Source of the DNA: an uncultured Lachnospiraceae bacterium
GTDB taxonomy: Bacteria > Bacillota > Clostridia > Lachnospirales > Lachnospiraceae
Direction: 5' to 3'
DNA: 64,000 nt
Assembly: GCA_947626395.1 (NCBI GenBank)
Contig: CANQRU010000009.1
Span: 1-64,000, forward strand
In this document: positions 26,689 to 36,600 of the stretch, one piece after another
Numbering within the stretch: the stretch's first letter is position 1
Layout of the letters: each line of letters opens with the position of its first letter
The notes under the pieces: model-generated
What the model saw: the letters and a program-made list of their open reading frames with translations, nothing else
What the model was told of the DNA's origin: nothing
Database searches by the model: none
Made by a program: the position numbers and the translations under genes

Positions 26689-27123
26689 TCACAAGTCAAA
26701 ATCAGACGGATCAAGCCCGGCATCTTCAAGAGCCTGGTATTTCTCAAAGTCATCCATGTCCTCCAGTTCGTCCGGATCGATCCCCGCACTGGTCAGTCGG
26801 TTTCTCTGTTCTTCTTCCTCCTCTTCCTCGATCAGGGAAAACATCATGCTCTGTCCCAGTATCTGCTCCATTTGGCTGATCTCCCCATCATGATTCAGGT
26901 CAAACCATTTATATCCCTTCATTTGCATATTCACCTCCTTCATACTGTTCCCATATATCATGGTCATTGCCAATTTCTTATTCAAATACTGATAAACAGT
27001 ACGATCATTTTTAACGACTTCCCTGTCGCAACGCAGATCCTTACTCACATGTTCAAGGAGATATCCATTATCTTTTACGAAGGCCATCACAATATCCCTG
27101 TCGCTTTTGAAATCGTCATTCAC
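26689..27123 (-). CDS. DUF4116-like fragment with EF-hand-like loop, probably a decayed gene
   Basis: 144 residues from a GTG with no clear ribosome binding site. The first 45 residues match the DUF4116 repeat type (DRDIVMAFVKDNGYLLEHVSKDL); residues 70-83 read WFDLNHDGEISQME, an EF-hand-like calcium loop; an acidic stretch EEEEEEE follows. Upstream of the start, the same frame continues as DFILRAVKEDGRIFKYV, another DUF4116 unit, until a TAA at 27166-27168; a one-base frame change would restore LINN before it. So the 5' part appears lost by frameshift and truncation. Function unknown. Confidence 0.5.
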   Translation of the reverse strand: MNDDFKSDRDIVMAFVKDNGYLLEHVSKDLRCDREVVKNDRTVYQYLNKKLAMTMIYGNSMKEVNMQMKGYKWFDLNHDGEISQMEQILGQSMMFSLIEEEEEEEQRNRLTSAGIDPDELEDMDDFEKYQALEDAGLDPSDFDL

Positions 27124-27209
27124 ATACTTAAAAATCCTGCCATCCTCTTTAACCGCCCGCAGGATGAAATCCGGTTATTGATCAGGCTTTCATGATCCGT
27201 CAGTCAGAT

Positions 27210-28220
27210 TTATTTCAGATCGTATTCTGCGTATGACTCGACAATTCCACGAGTGAAATCAATTTCATCGTGTTCCCTTCCCCCCTCTTCGTCAGCTCCA
27301 TAACCGCTCCATAGTCGTTTCGCTAAAGCCAGCAAATCATTCCAGTCGCCATTCCATTTGTATCGGAAGTCGTCATGATCCTCCCCAAAGCGACTAAATC
27401 CGCTCATTGAGGACGGCTTGCGGATATAAGCGAGCATTTCTGCCAAAGCTGTTTCCTGCTCGTCTCCTGAAGAGTTATTAACCTTTTGTGCTAATTCACA
27501 TAATTCCGGATCATTATCTGCAACCTCTTCTGAAAATTCGCCCCACGCACTGTGATTTCGGTCCATAGTGATTTTCGATATGTCGTTTATCGATGCAATG
27601 TTCTTTGAGAATTGCGCCAGTTTCGAAACATCCTCAAGCACCAATATATCAATGCTGTTTTTGCCCAGCACATAATGAATATTTGTCTTTACGCCGGCAT
27701 CCAGAAGCAGCCGAATGGCCTTTTGTGTATATTCGTTTCTATACCAGCTGACAGCAACGGCGCCGCAGTATTTTTTGCACAAGTCTGCAATCCGGGAAGT
27801 CATGCCATAGCCAGAGGTAGTAAAATTAGGCACGATGTTATACTCCCGGCAAATCATCAGGATCTCTTCAAAGTTTTCATGCTGGTCAGGGTCGCCCCTG
27901 CCGCCCAGAGCGAACTGATTGCATCTGCCGGATGACTGCCCGGTAATCCACCGGAAGTCCTCAACTGTCATATCAGGCTGTTCCACAAGCATACCGCTTT
28001 GATAGCAGCCGATCCCCGCCTTCGCGCAAAGTCCTGTTTTGCCGTGGACACAATGACCCATGATACCAACATCGATCAGATGCGGGTAAGAAGCCATAAA
28101 AGGATCCACACCGGTGTCCTTTCCATTTCTGTCAAGAATACCGGTACGCACATAGGCTCCTGTCTCCGTATCAAAAGCAGACCAGAAATGATATTTTTCG
28201 TCCCGGATCACATATCGCAA
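27210..28220 (-). CDS. Radical-SAM-like protein with unrelated C-terminal half (possible chimera)
   Basis: 336 residues from a TTG start preceded by GGAAGGTGAC. Residues 1-190 resemble a clostridial radical SAM family: HLIDVGIMGHCVHGKTGLCAKAGIGCYQSG (spaced cysteines, not the classic CxxxCxxC), QFALGGRGDPDQHENF, PNFTTSGYGMT, VAVSWYRNEYTQKAIRLLLDAGVKTNIHYVLGKNSID. After KNSID I no longer recognise the family; the rest (EDVSKLAQFSKNIAS...FRYKWNGDWNDLLALAKRLWSGYG) is acidic and lacks the cysteine-rich C-terminus expected for peptide-modifying members. A fusion of a truncated radical SAM gene with the tail of another gene is likely. Last gene of the island cluster on this strand. Confidence 0.6.
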   Translation of the reverse strand: MRYVIRDEKYHFWSAFDTETGAYVRTGILDRNGKDTGVDPFMASYPHLIDVGIMGHCVHGKTGLCAKAGIGCYQSGMLVEQPDMTVEDFRWITGQSSGRCNQFALGGRGDPDQHENFEEILMICREYNIVPNFTTSGYGMTSRIADLCKKYCGAVAVSWYRNEYTQKAIRLLLDAGVKTNIHYVLGKNSIDILVLEDVSKLAQFSKNIASINDISKITMDRNHSAWGEFSEEVADNDPELCELAQKVNNSSGDEQETALAEMLAYIRKPSSMSGFSRFGEDHDDFRYKWNGDWNDLLALAKRLWSGYGADEEGGREHDEIDFTRGIVESYAEYDLK

Positions 28221-28286
28221 GCTCTGTCACCTTCCATTTGATTGTCTATTCGAAGTTACGATTTTTAAAAATCAAGGAACGCCTTA

Positions 28287-29333
28287 TTATGCCGGCCTAA
28301 ACATTTCACTGTGCTCGTCCATATATTCCTTCGCTGCTTCTATGCCGGCTTCGGCCGCTTCCCGAATCCAGCGGATCGCTCTTTCGGTCTCTTCCTCCAG
28401 GTGGTCGGCAATAAAATATTTCCCCGCTGTAAATTTTGCCTCCGCGTCTCCGGCTTCAGCTTTCTCAATAACAAGTCCAAAAGCTTCGTCGGAAGACACC
28501 GGCTCATTGAAGTTCAATGTATTTCCGCTTATTTCTCCTGCCATTGTGAACATATCAAGCGCTTCCATGTATCCATCCGGCGGCTGCCAGCCTTCATATT
28601 CTGATTTTTCTTCTATTTCAACATCTTCGCCCGCCCGGATGGCTTCCGCGAATTTCTCCAGAGATTCTTTTATATTCTTATCTACCTTTTCAGAAAGCGC
28701 GATAAGCTTGTCTATTGAGTCTGGCGGCACCCATTGGGAATAGGCGTGGAACACTTTAATAATCTTCTTGAACTCATTTTCATCTGCGTCATCTAATCGA
28801 TAATACAACTCATCCCATGCTGAGCCGTATTTCAATTCGAAAGCAAGACTGGCGCCAACAAAATCGTACACGATATCATCCTCGTTTTCTGTCTCTTCCG
28901 ATGATATCTCATATTGACAAGCTTCGCCCCCGTACTTATCGAAGATACAGCAAGCTACATATCCTTCATACCTGATAGATGGATATTGCTGCTTTATCGC
29001 CTTTAATGCTTCCAACAAAACATCATTTGCATTGACAAAATCACCATAATACAGTTTTCGGGGATCGAATGAAAAACAGACGCCATAGTCTTCTGTGTGC
29101 GCACCAAAAAAGGGGTACACATCCTCCGCCTCCGCATTTTCTGCATCTTCGATATGGGCCCTCACATATCTTATGATTGTATCCTTTATAGCTTCGTATT
29201 TTTCATTAAAAATCTCCGTAAAACGCGAAGCTATCTCAGCCCGAAGATCTGCAGCGCAATAAATATTAACTTGTGCGCAGCCGGCACTCGCATCCTCCAT
29301 AGTTGCATATATCAGACTTTCAGGTAACAGCAT
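28287..29333 (-). CDS. Uncharacterised protein with C-terminal Sel1-like repeats
   Basis: 348 residues, ATG 29333 after GAGGAGG. Residues 1-210 are acidic and not recognised (PFFGAHTEDYGVCFSFDPRKLYYGDF). Residues about 285-345 form one to two Sel1-like repeats: VIEKAEAGDAEAKFTAGKYFIA and AIRWIREAAEAGIEAAKEYMDE, an alpha-helical protein-binding module. No signal peptide, so probably cytoplasmic. It follows a 60-residue gene and the DISARM-like operon on the same strand with small gaps, so it may be transcribed with them. No catalytic motif seen. Confidence 0.65.
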   Translation of the reverse strand: MLLPESLIYATMEDASAGCAQVNIYCAADLRAEIASRFTEIFNEKYEAIKDTIIRYVRAHIEDAENAEAEDVYPFFGAHTEDYGVCFSFDPRKLYYGDFVNANDVLLEALKAIKQQYPSIRYEGYVACCIFDKYGGEACQYEISSEETENEDDIVYDFVGASLAFELKYGSAWDELYYRLDDADENEFKKIIKVFHAYSQWVPPDSIDKLIALSEKVDKNIKESLEKFAEAIRAGEDVEIEEKSEYEGWQPPDGYMEALDMFTMAGEISGNTLNFNEPVSSDEAFGLVIEKAEAGDAEAKFTAGKYFIADHLEEETERAIRWIREAAEAGIEAAKEYMDEHSEMFRPA

Positions 29334-29385
29334 TTCATATTCCTCCTCTTTTTCATTTTATTATGCCATCCGAAAGCTCCACTTC

Positions 29386-29568
29386 TTAGTCAGTCTCATA
29401 ATCAGACAATGAAACCCCATTCCGCCTCGTGATCTCAACCAGTTTATCCGGCGAAGCAGACTTGATTTCTGACGCTTCTGCCATGGTGCCGCCAAAATGC
29501 CCGACATAAAATGCGCCTCTGTTTTCCTCCGGCAAGTCCTCACGTAATTTGTCCGTGTTAATTTTCAT
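29386..29568 (-). CDS. Small uncharacterised protein (60 aa)
   Basis: MKINTDKLREDLPEENRGAF start with GAGGAAAAG just upstream. The sequence has a Gly/Phe patch YVGHFGGTMAEASEI and then ASPDKLVEITRRNGVSLSDY, which reads like a short helical domain. No membrane segment. It lies 32 bp after the NERD helicase and 52 bp before the Sel1-repeat gene. I recognise the general type as a small clostridial hypothetical protein but no function. Confidence 0.6.
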   Translation of the reverse strand: MKINTDKLREDLPEENRGAFYVGHFGGTMAEASEIKSASPDKLVEITRRNGVSLSDYETD

Positions 29569-29600
29569 TACTTTTCCTCATGATTCTTCTTTTCTGCAAA

Positions 29601-31307
29601 TCATATATTCAAAACACCGATTGCATTAAGCGCCGCGGACAATTCCTTCCTGCCCCGCCGAACCTTCCCCTTAGCATTTAACGTATCGTAAAGGATCTCT
29701 GTACAGTCGCTGTCGCTCAGATTCGCTACGATATCCAGTCGAATTCGGGCCCGGGAAGTCCCGACATAATAAAGCAGTATATTTTCCGGGTCAAATGCAG
29801 ACCTGTCTACATCGGTCAGAATTACCGCATCAGCCTCCAGACCCTTAAATTTCCTGCACGTAGTAAATAGATATTTATCTCTGAATTTGCCGTCCCTGAC
29901 CTCACCGTTCAGAACGCTTGCTGTTTCTGTCTTACATGTCAGAATAACAACATCTTTGAAGCGATCGGCACTGAGCCCATCAATAATGCAATTTATGCGT
30001 TCTTTCTCCTCCTCCTGATCCTCACAAAAATAGAGTTTCGCAGGAGGTCCTTTAACGGCGCCCTCAAACAGTTTCGGCTTTCGCTCGGATATCGGTCGCA
30101 GCGAGGTTATCGCAATATTTTCCGTATTTCTGCAGTTTCGATGAAGAGTCAGCCTGCAGTCCAGGTCCCCGATAAACTTAGGCATTTCCCTCGCCTGTAC
30201 CAGCTGCAAACGATCATAAAAAACATAAAATGTGCCGCCCTGACATGTATCGATAATAATATCGTGAAGTAGCTGCAAAATATCGGTTTCTTCGATCACT
30301 TCGTTTCCGAAATCCTGCCCCTCGTCTATTATCACATGCTTATACGGAAATGCCTCGGAAATATAATAATCCTCCAATTTACTTTTTAGCAGGGCATAAT
30401 TCGGAAAGTTCGTGCTGCACATTTTGCAGGCAAAACCGGCAACCGTATAATATGCGATCAGGCTGTTCGGGTACGCTTTTTCCAAATACTCTCTCAGTCT
30501 CGCATTGAAACACAGAAAAAGAACGCTCTCGCCAGCATCCGCATGCCTTTGTGCCTTTTCAACCGCTATCATTGTTTTTCCCGTCCCGGCCGCGCCGTTA
30601 ACAGCAGCCGTCGGCTGTTCGTCCAGAAAGTCCAGAATATGGGCCTGCTCTTTCAACAGTCTGTGAAATACGATCTTCTTCAGTTCCGTATCAAATGTCG
30701 CCGAAGGTACTACATTGAACTGCGGACAGAAGATCTCCCGAACCAGCCGTCTGCACTCCGCCTCGCTCATATCTGTTTCCACTTTACCCGGGATTTCTAT
30801 CGCATAGATCCTGTTTAGAAACTCCTCCGGGTTTTTTAACGCCTCCCCTGTCAGAACAAGCGCCTTATCTCCTTCGGAAGGCAAATTCATGCTCCGGAGT
30901 CTCTCGCTGCTGACGGCTGGGAACCAAACTGCATGAAAGAATTTGCACTTTCTGAGAATGAACGAGACATTGCTGTCCGAAATATATTTCATCAGTTTAT
31001 ATTTGTTGGCGCTCGCCTGATTGAACGGTCCACCGTTATGCATCGGGATTCCATTTCCGTACAGCCAGCATCCGTCCCGGTACTGTACCTGTCCGGCTTT
31101 AGCCTCCAGACAGATTATACCCTTTAAGCGGTTCAGAATAACAAAATCTGTCTCGCTTTCATGAAAGGTATTGTCATGTACGTCGGTAATACGGAAGGAA
31201 TGAAACACATAGTAATCATCCGGCAGCAGAGCGAGAGCGTCGAACATAAGCCCTTCTTGGCTTGCAGCCTCAAAATTGCGCGGTCTTTCGGGAATCATTA
31301 TCGCCAT
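29601..31307 (-). CDS. NERD-domain UvrD/Rep-like helicase, in the DISARM operon
   Basis: 568 residues from ATG 31307 (AAAGGAGAG upstream), 2 bp after the drmB stop. Residues 20-130 are a NERD nuclease-related domain with the PD-(D/E)XK pattern D54 and E68-x-K70 (TDFVI, ICLEAKAG). The SF1 helicase part has Walker A GAAGTGKT (about 245), IIDEGQDF (Walker B, as in UvrD) and TTCRKFKGLEADAVILTDVD near the end. It would couple DNA unwinding with cleavage. Its tight spacing to drmB and its place at the end of the operon suggest it stands in for DrmC, which is absent; that replacement is my inference. Confidence 0.8.
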   Translation of the reverse strand: MAIMIPERPRNFEAASQEGLMFDALALLPDDYYVFHSFRITDVHDNTFHESETDFVILNRLKGIICLEAKAGQVQYRDGCWLYGNGIPMHNGGPFNQASANKYKLMKYISDSNVSFILRKCKFFHAVWFPAVSSERLRSMNLPSEGDKALVLTGEALKNPEEFLNRIYAIEIPGKVETDMSEAECRRLVREIFCPQFNVVPSATFDTELKKIVFHRLLKEQAHILDFLDEQPTAAVNGAAGTGKTMIAVEKAQRHADAGESVLFLCFNARLREYLEKAYPNSLIAYYTVAGFACKMCSTNFPNYALLKSKLEDYYISEAFPYKHVIIDEGQDFGNEVIEETDILQLLHDIIIDTCQGGTFYVFYDRLQLVQAREMPKFIGDLDCRLTLHRNCRNTENIAITSLRPISERKPKLFEGAVKGPPAKLYFCEDQEEEKERINCIIDGLSADRFKDVVILTCKTETASVLNGEVRDGKFRDKYLFTTCRKFKGLEADAVILTDVDRSAFDPENILLYYVGTSRARIRLDIVANLSDSDCTEILYDTLNAKGKVRRGRKELSAALNAIGVLNI

Positions 31308-31309
31308 TA

Positions 31310-33664
31310 TCAACTCTCCTTTAATAAATTCAGAATTGACTCGGGCGTCAGCTCCGCATCCAAACTGTAAAAACACCTGATATCACTGTTTTTTGCCGCC
31401 AGATAACAGTCTTCATTATCAGCCGTAAAAAACGCGACTCCCGATTTTTCCCAATACAGATCGCAGGCATATTGTTCGATGTCTCCGCTCATTCGGAACT
31501 GACAGTCTTTATGCGGTTTCTCTTTGCAGGAAAACTCTCTGTCCGCTTTTGCCAGATCAGACAGTAACGTAATTTCCTTCTCTTCATCTGACCAGGATTT
31601 TAAGTCGTTCCAGATTTCTCGATACGAAATATCTGCCAGGGAAATGCCCATATCCGTAACATAAAATTTATTTTTGTTCTGTCTGTCCGTCATGCCTTGA
31701 TCTGTACGAATATCCGTACTCTTCCAGGAACCGCCGTTAAATAGCTGCCTGGCATAAAAGCCCATATCCCTGTTTTCATAAATGCCGACAATTGTTCCCC
31801 TGTCTAAAAAGACATTAAATTCCTCACAGCTGGTTTCCGGTACCAGAGAGCAGGAATAGCAGGCAGCAAGATTCAGCATATCTCTCCCCTGTCCCCTGCT
31901 CAGATTGCATACCGGGTCATTTGAGCAGGCCACCGCTGCCTCCATGGCTTTCCTGAAAATGCCTGGGAATATATCTGAACGCCCCTGCCGAACCAATCCG
32001 CCCATTGTACCTTCGGAGTCACCGCTCGCAGTATAAATAAGGATGCCCGCCATCTGTTTGCCTTCCGCCTGCTCGCTGCAGTACAGTCTCTCTTTCAACG
32101 AAGCAATACTGTACCCGCATTCAAAGCTCAGCTGCTTGATCAAGGCGTGGGATATTGTGTGCAGCAGAAGAAACTTCGCGGTTATTTCCCTTGGTCTCGA
32201 TTCTCCGAAATAGGATGCGCGGTAATTCTCGTTAATCGTATCAATTCTGCGCTGTATTTCCGGGTGCTTCTCCTGCCATTCGGAAATTGCCGTTTCATCA
32301 AACTCGATAAATATTCCCTCTCCCCGAACTTCATACGCAGGATACCAATTTGAGTCGGACTGCTTTACGGAAACAATACGTTTCGATTCCTCGCTGTTTA
32401 CAGCAGGTTCCGCAGGTTTCAAACGGGTGAATCCGACCAGAGCCTGCACCTCGCGGACTTTATGTATCAGAGAAACATTTCTTATATACGGAATCGCATA
32501 GTCTTTTATATCCGTCTCCTCACGCACAAAATCACCGTATTCTTCTGTCGGCACTGATATTTCCCCGCTTAGCGCTTCATATTCTTCCGCCCGGTATTTG
32601 ACGCTCATGGTTGTATACTCTTCTTTATCCTCAGAGGCCATCCATTTTCTTTCCAATATCGGCGTTACCTTATCTGCGCCTACCCCTATTTCCAGGGAAA
32701 TGTCCTGAACATAACTTCCAATCGTACTTCTGATCACGTCAGGCAAAATGGTCTTTGGGATCGCCGTATTTTTTTTATAATCAGCTATAGCATCTTTACA
32801 TTTGGAAAACGCACTGCTTTGTTCAACCTTTTTTGTGACAAGGCTTGAATACGGAGGAATAACCAGCGAACTTTCCGTAACAGGAAAGTAGACGGATGAA
32901 CTTCCTCTCTGCAATACTTTCGGATATTTTCCGCAGTTCTCCTTTGTATGCTTCCACGGATGTCTTCCCGTGCATCTGAAATTATACCGATCGTCATATT
33001 TTTCATCCAGCTCCTGCAGTTTATTATTGTCAAAAGCGCCCTTCAATGTGGCTCTGGCCTTGCAGGTCTCACAGGAAACAGTCAGGCCTTCCAGCCCCTC
33101 CGTTGATGACGCGCTCGTCTTAAATGTTAATGACGGTCGCGGGCATATCGGTTTTACCCCGCCCATATTTTGACAATGAACCCACTTCACCCATGGGAAA
33201 TCATCAATATGACCACACTCACAGGCGGTGACGATACGTGTAACTACAAGATCCTGACCACATTTCGGGCACCTCATGTATTTGACCATCTCGGGATCGT
33301 TATCTAAAGTCCTTTGCTTCGCCTGTTTCCTGTAATCGCTTACCCAGTCTTTAATCGATTGAAACTTTCTGCATTTAGGGCAAAAATACCATTCGGGGAA
33401 CCGCGCATAGGAGATCCCCTCCCGACAATGCGGATCATCCCGACCGCCCGGAAGCCCGAAATAATCAACGTGCAGCACCTTCTCCAAGCGCTCATCATGT
33501 ATTTCAATCACCTGTTCTTTCCAGTATTCCGGAGCGGCAGTCATTAATGTCTGGCTTTGAAAATCAACCATGGCTCCGACTCCGTACTGCAAAACGGCCT
33601 GGGATGCACGAACTGAATATGTAATACGATTTAACTGTATTTTTTTGGCAGACTCCAACGCCAT
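31310..33664 (-). CDS. drmB: DISARM core protein DrmB (DUF1998)
   Basis: 784 residues. The N-terminus MALESAKKIQLNRITYSVRASQAVLQYGVGAMVDF fits DrmB. Zinc-ribbon pairs are visible: FCPKCRKF, MRCPKCGQDL, CECGHIDDF. The C-terminal DUF1998 region has LLHTISHALIKQLSFECGYS, ILIYTASGDSEGTMGGLV and a Cys cluster (CSNDPVCNLS...CYSCSLVPETSCEEFN). In DISARM, DrmA and DrmB form the core complex that binds unmodified incoming DNA; DrmB is thought to assist loading. The gene begins 1 bp after the drmA stop, so they are translationally coupled. Confidence 0.85.
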   Translation of the reverse strand: MALESAKKIQLNRITYSVRASQAVLQYGVGAMVDFQSQTLMTAAPEYWKEQVIEIHDERLEKVLHVDYFGLPGGRDDPHCREGISYARFPEWYFCPKCRKFQSIKDWVSDYRKQAKQRTLDNDPEMVKYMRCPKCGQDLVVTRIVTACECGHIDDFPWVKWVHCQNMGGVKPICPRPSLTFKTSASSTEGLEGLTVSCETCKARATLKGAFDNNKLQELDEKYDDRYNFRCTGRHPWKHTKENCGKYPKVLQRGSSSVYFPVTESSLVIPPYSSLVTKKVEQSSAFSKCKDAIADYKKNTAIPKTILPDVIRSTIGSYVQDISLEIGVGADKVTPILERKWMASEDKEEYTTMSVKYRAEEYEALSGEISVPTEEYGDFVREETDIKDYAIPYIRNVSLIHKVREVQALVGFTRLKPAEPAVNSEESKRIVSVKQSDSNWYPAYEVRGEGIFIEFDETAISEWQEKHPEIQRRIDTINENYRASYFGESRPREITAKFLLLHTISHALIKQLSFECGYSIASLKERLYCSEQAEGKQMAGILIYTASGDSEGTMGGLVRQGRSDIFPGIFRKAMEAAVACSNDPVCNLSRGQGRDMLNLAACYSCSLVPETSCEEFNVFLDRGTIVGIYENRDMGFYARQLFNGGSWKSTDIRTDQGMTDRQNKNKFYVTDMGISLADISYREIWNDLKSWSDEEKEITLLSDLAKADREFSCKEKPHKDCQFRMSGDIEQYACDLYWEKSGVAFFTADNEDCYLAAKNSDIRCFYSLDAELTPESILNLLKES

Positions 33665-33665
33665 A

Positions 33666-36600
33666 TTATTGACCCTCCTCCCAAATCAGTATATTGCCTG
33701 CTACCGTCGAGTCCACATTTCTCATGGATGTCATTGTATCGAATGCAGTGTCATTTCTGCTTGTATTAAAGGGCTTCAGTAACCGGCCTTCTCCATCGTC
33801 GGGAGTCTTGGCCATGAATTTTTCCCCGTAGTAAAAATGCTCCTCATCGTAGTTTTCAGCCAACTGTTCCCATTTTTCAAATATCGTATCTATTTCATCG
33901 GCCATTTCATCGGCATCATCTTTCATAGCGGAATTCAGACGCGACGAGATTTCAACCGCCCTTTGAATAATATAATCCTTAAGCTGAGATACCCTGTCTT
34001 TATACTCACTTCGCGTGAATTTTGCCGCCCCTTTTTCCGAACTTAATTCGTTTTCAAGCATCCGCATCATAGCGATCATAACAGCATGGAGCGCGCGGTC
34101 TCTCGCCGGTTTGGAAAAAGGCGTCGCTCCCGTAGGTTCGACAAACTTATAAAAAGATTCATGATACGCCTTAAACTGCTCATAGTGAGACCGGTCCCTG
34201 CTCTTCGAACCATCGTACATGGCGAACGCCATGCCCGGATAAGAGCGCCCTACCCGGCTTGACGCCTGAATATATTCGCTCGTCAGTTTCGGTTGCCCGA
34301 CCAGAAGCATTACATTCAAACGGGCCACATCAATACCTACCGAAATCATATTCGTAGCAAGCAATACATTGGACGGATATCTCTTATTGGCAATATTCTC
34401 TCCGGAATAGCTGAGTTTCTCAAGCTTGTCCAACGTTTCATTAAGCTGCGTAGTATTAATACGGCTCGTCAGTTCATCGGCTCTTGCGATCATTCGGGCG
34501 TCTCTTGCACCTCCGAGTCTATAAGCGGTTCTCTTAATGAAATCTTTCACATCATCGTCAACCAAAGTCGAACACTTACCCAGATCCTTCAAGCTGTTAA
34601 AATAAACCGTAAGCGTCCAATACTTATCCTTAATCTCGTCCGGCAGTTCCATCGTATTAATCTTCTGCAGCAGCGCCGCTATCGATCTGACTTCCATCAT
34701 TGCCTTTGTTTTTCCGGATGGCATCAACCCGATGTATTTCCGCCCGTAAATATTATTCTCATAGTTGATCTGTGATTCTCTCGCAAAAAAAGAATCCTCT
34801 GCATCCAGCGCCGGGTGTGGGAACTGGCTGACCTGACGGTTATACAATGCCGAGCACTGTTCTTTCGCTCTTCTTATGGTAGCTGTCGAAGCAATTATTT
34901 TTGTACATTTTCCATTCTTCCTGCACAGCGCATCAATGGCTGCCTCATACAGACCAACCATGGTTCCCAACGGACCGGAAATAAGATGCAATTCATCCTG
35001 AATAATGAGATCCGGCGTCCTGTTTTCCGAACAGGCGGCAAAAAAGGCACCGATTTCCTTTTTCCACGGAATCATCGCAAACTTATCGACTGTCCCGAAA
35101 AGCAGCGTGGGAGGACAGGCGTATAGCTCCTCATCAACGATCTGGATCGGAAGCTTAAGATTGAAAAAGCAGCTTTCCTGCGGACAGAATAGTTCAAAAT
35201 GCCTGTTGTTCCGCATCCTGTAACCAAAAAGTCCTTTGGCTTTTCCCTTTACATAGTCTTTTACCATTTTTGTACCGCACCACGGACACTTTAACACCTG
35301 GAACTTGTTATTCTGTTCTTTGACATACTGGAGATTGCTGCCCTGAGCATCCAGCAACGCCTTAAGCTTCTTCTTTGCGTCTTCATTCTTGTTCGGCGTA
35401 TGATCATTTCCGATCCAAAGGCCAATCGTGATCTCTGAGTCGCCCAAGGGATACTTTCCGTATTTCGGACGTCTTGAAACGGCATCCTGACGTATATATT
35501 CACAGGCGCAAATGAGCGTAGATGCCCTAGTAAACTGCTGCGCAGCCAAAAGCCGCAGCGTATACCGCATTATTACCGTAGTTCCGCCCGATTCCGCCGC
35601 ATGAGCCAGTCTACGGTAAAAGATCGTAAACGCAGTCAGGCCCAGATAAGCTTCCGTCTTTCCACCGCCGGTAGGAAACCATATTAAGTCCACGATCTCC
35701 CGCTGCAGAGAATCATCCTTAACAATAGCATCAATATCCATCAGGATAAAAGCGATTTGAAACAAACGCCACTCATAATTATCTCCGGTAAGTCCGGCAT
35801 TCGCAGCGTAATCAACAGACTCCATAAATGCGGAAACTTCCGTATCATCGGGATATCTGTCAATATTTGAGGTTTTATCCTGAAATCTCAGATGAACGCG
35901 CTGCATGAACATGGCCCTGTTCGCAAGCGTAAACGCTGTCCATGCCGCATCGTTTGTTTCTAATATACGAAGCCCGCCATTCATCCGCTCCTGCGCAGAA
36001 CGGCACCCGGTAATGTTGCTCCCCGCTGCTTTTTGATACTGAGGAGCCAAATCAGATTTCTTTCTTTCTAAATAATCGATCCATCGCCCGTATGCATCGA
36101 CAATTTTCTGTAATCCCGAAAGCTTTTGTGATCTTGATGCAGTTCTGTCCAAATCAGACAGATATCTCATTGACAGCACCGATCTGTCAATGCCATAATT
36201 CTTAGGAACCGAGAAATCCATGGGCGGAATCTCGACCTCCGGGAAAAAATCATTATAAATGGATCCGTGTCCTCTTTCATCAATTTCCCATTTGACAGAG
36301 GTACCTAACCCGCTTCCGTAAACCTTTTTGTTCCTGTACTGGAGTTCCAAAGACTGTTCTTCATCGTCCAGAGAATTAAAATCCGTCAAAGCGGAATACT
36401 CTCTGAACACGAAACCATTATCCTCCGACTCGATCCTTATCGTCGGCTGGAAAATGCATTTCGCTCCGTTTGATTTTCCTTCCTCATCATTAACAAGCAT
36501 GATCGTGACAGAAAAAAGATTCTCGCCGATCTTTCTTTTCAGCGCCGTTATTTTAGCGCTTGTTCCATCGAGGTTTTTGTTATCATCGGCATAATCTTTC

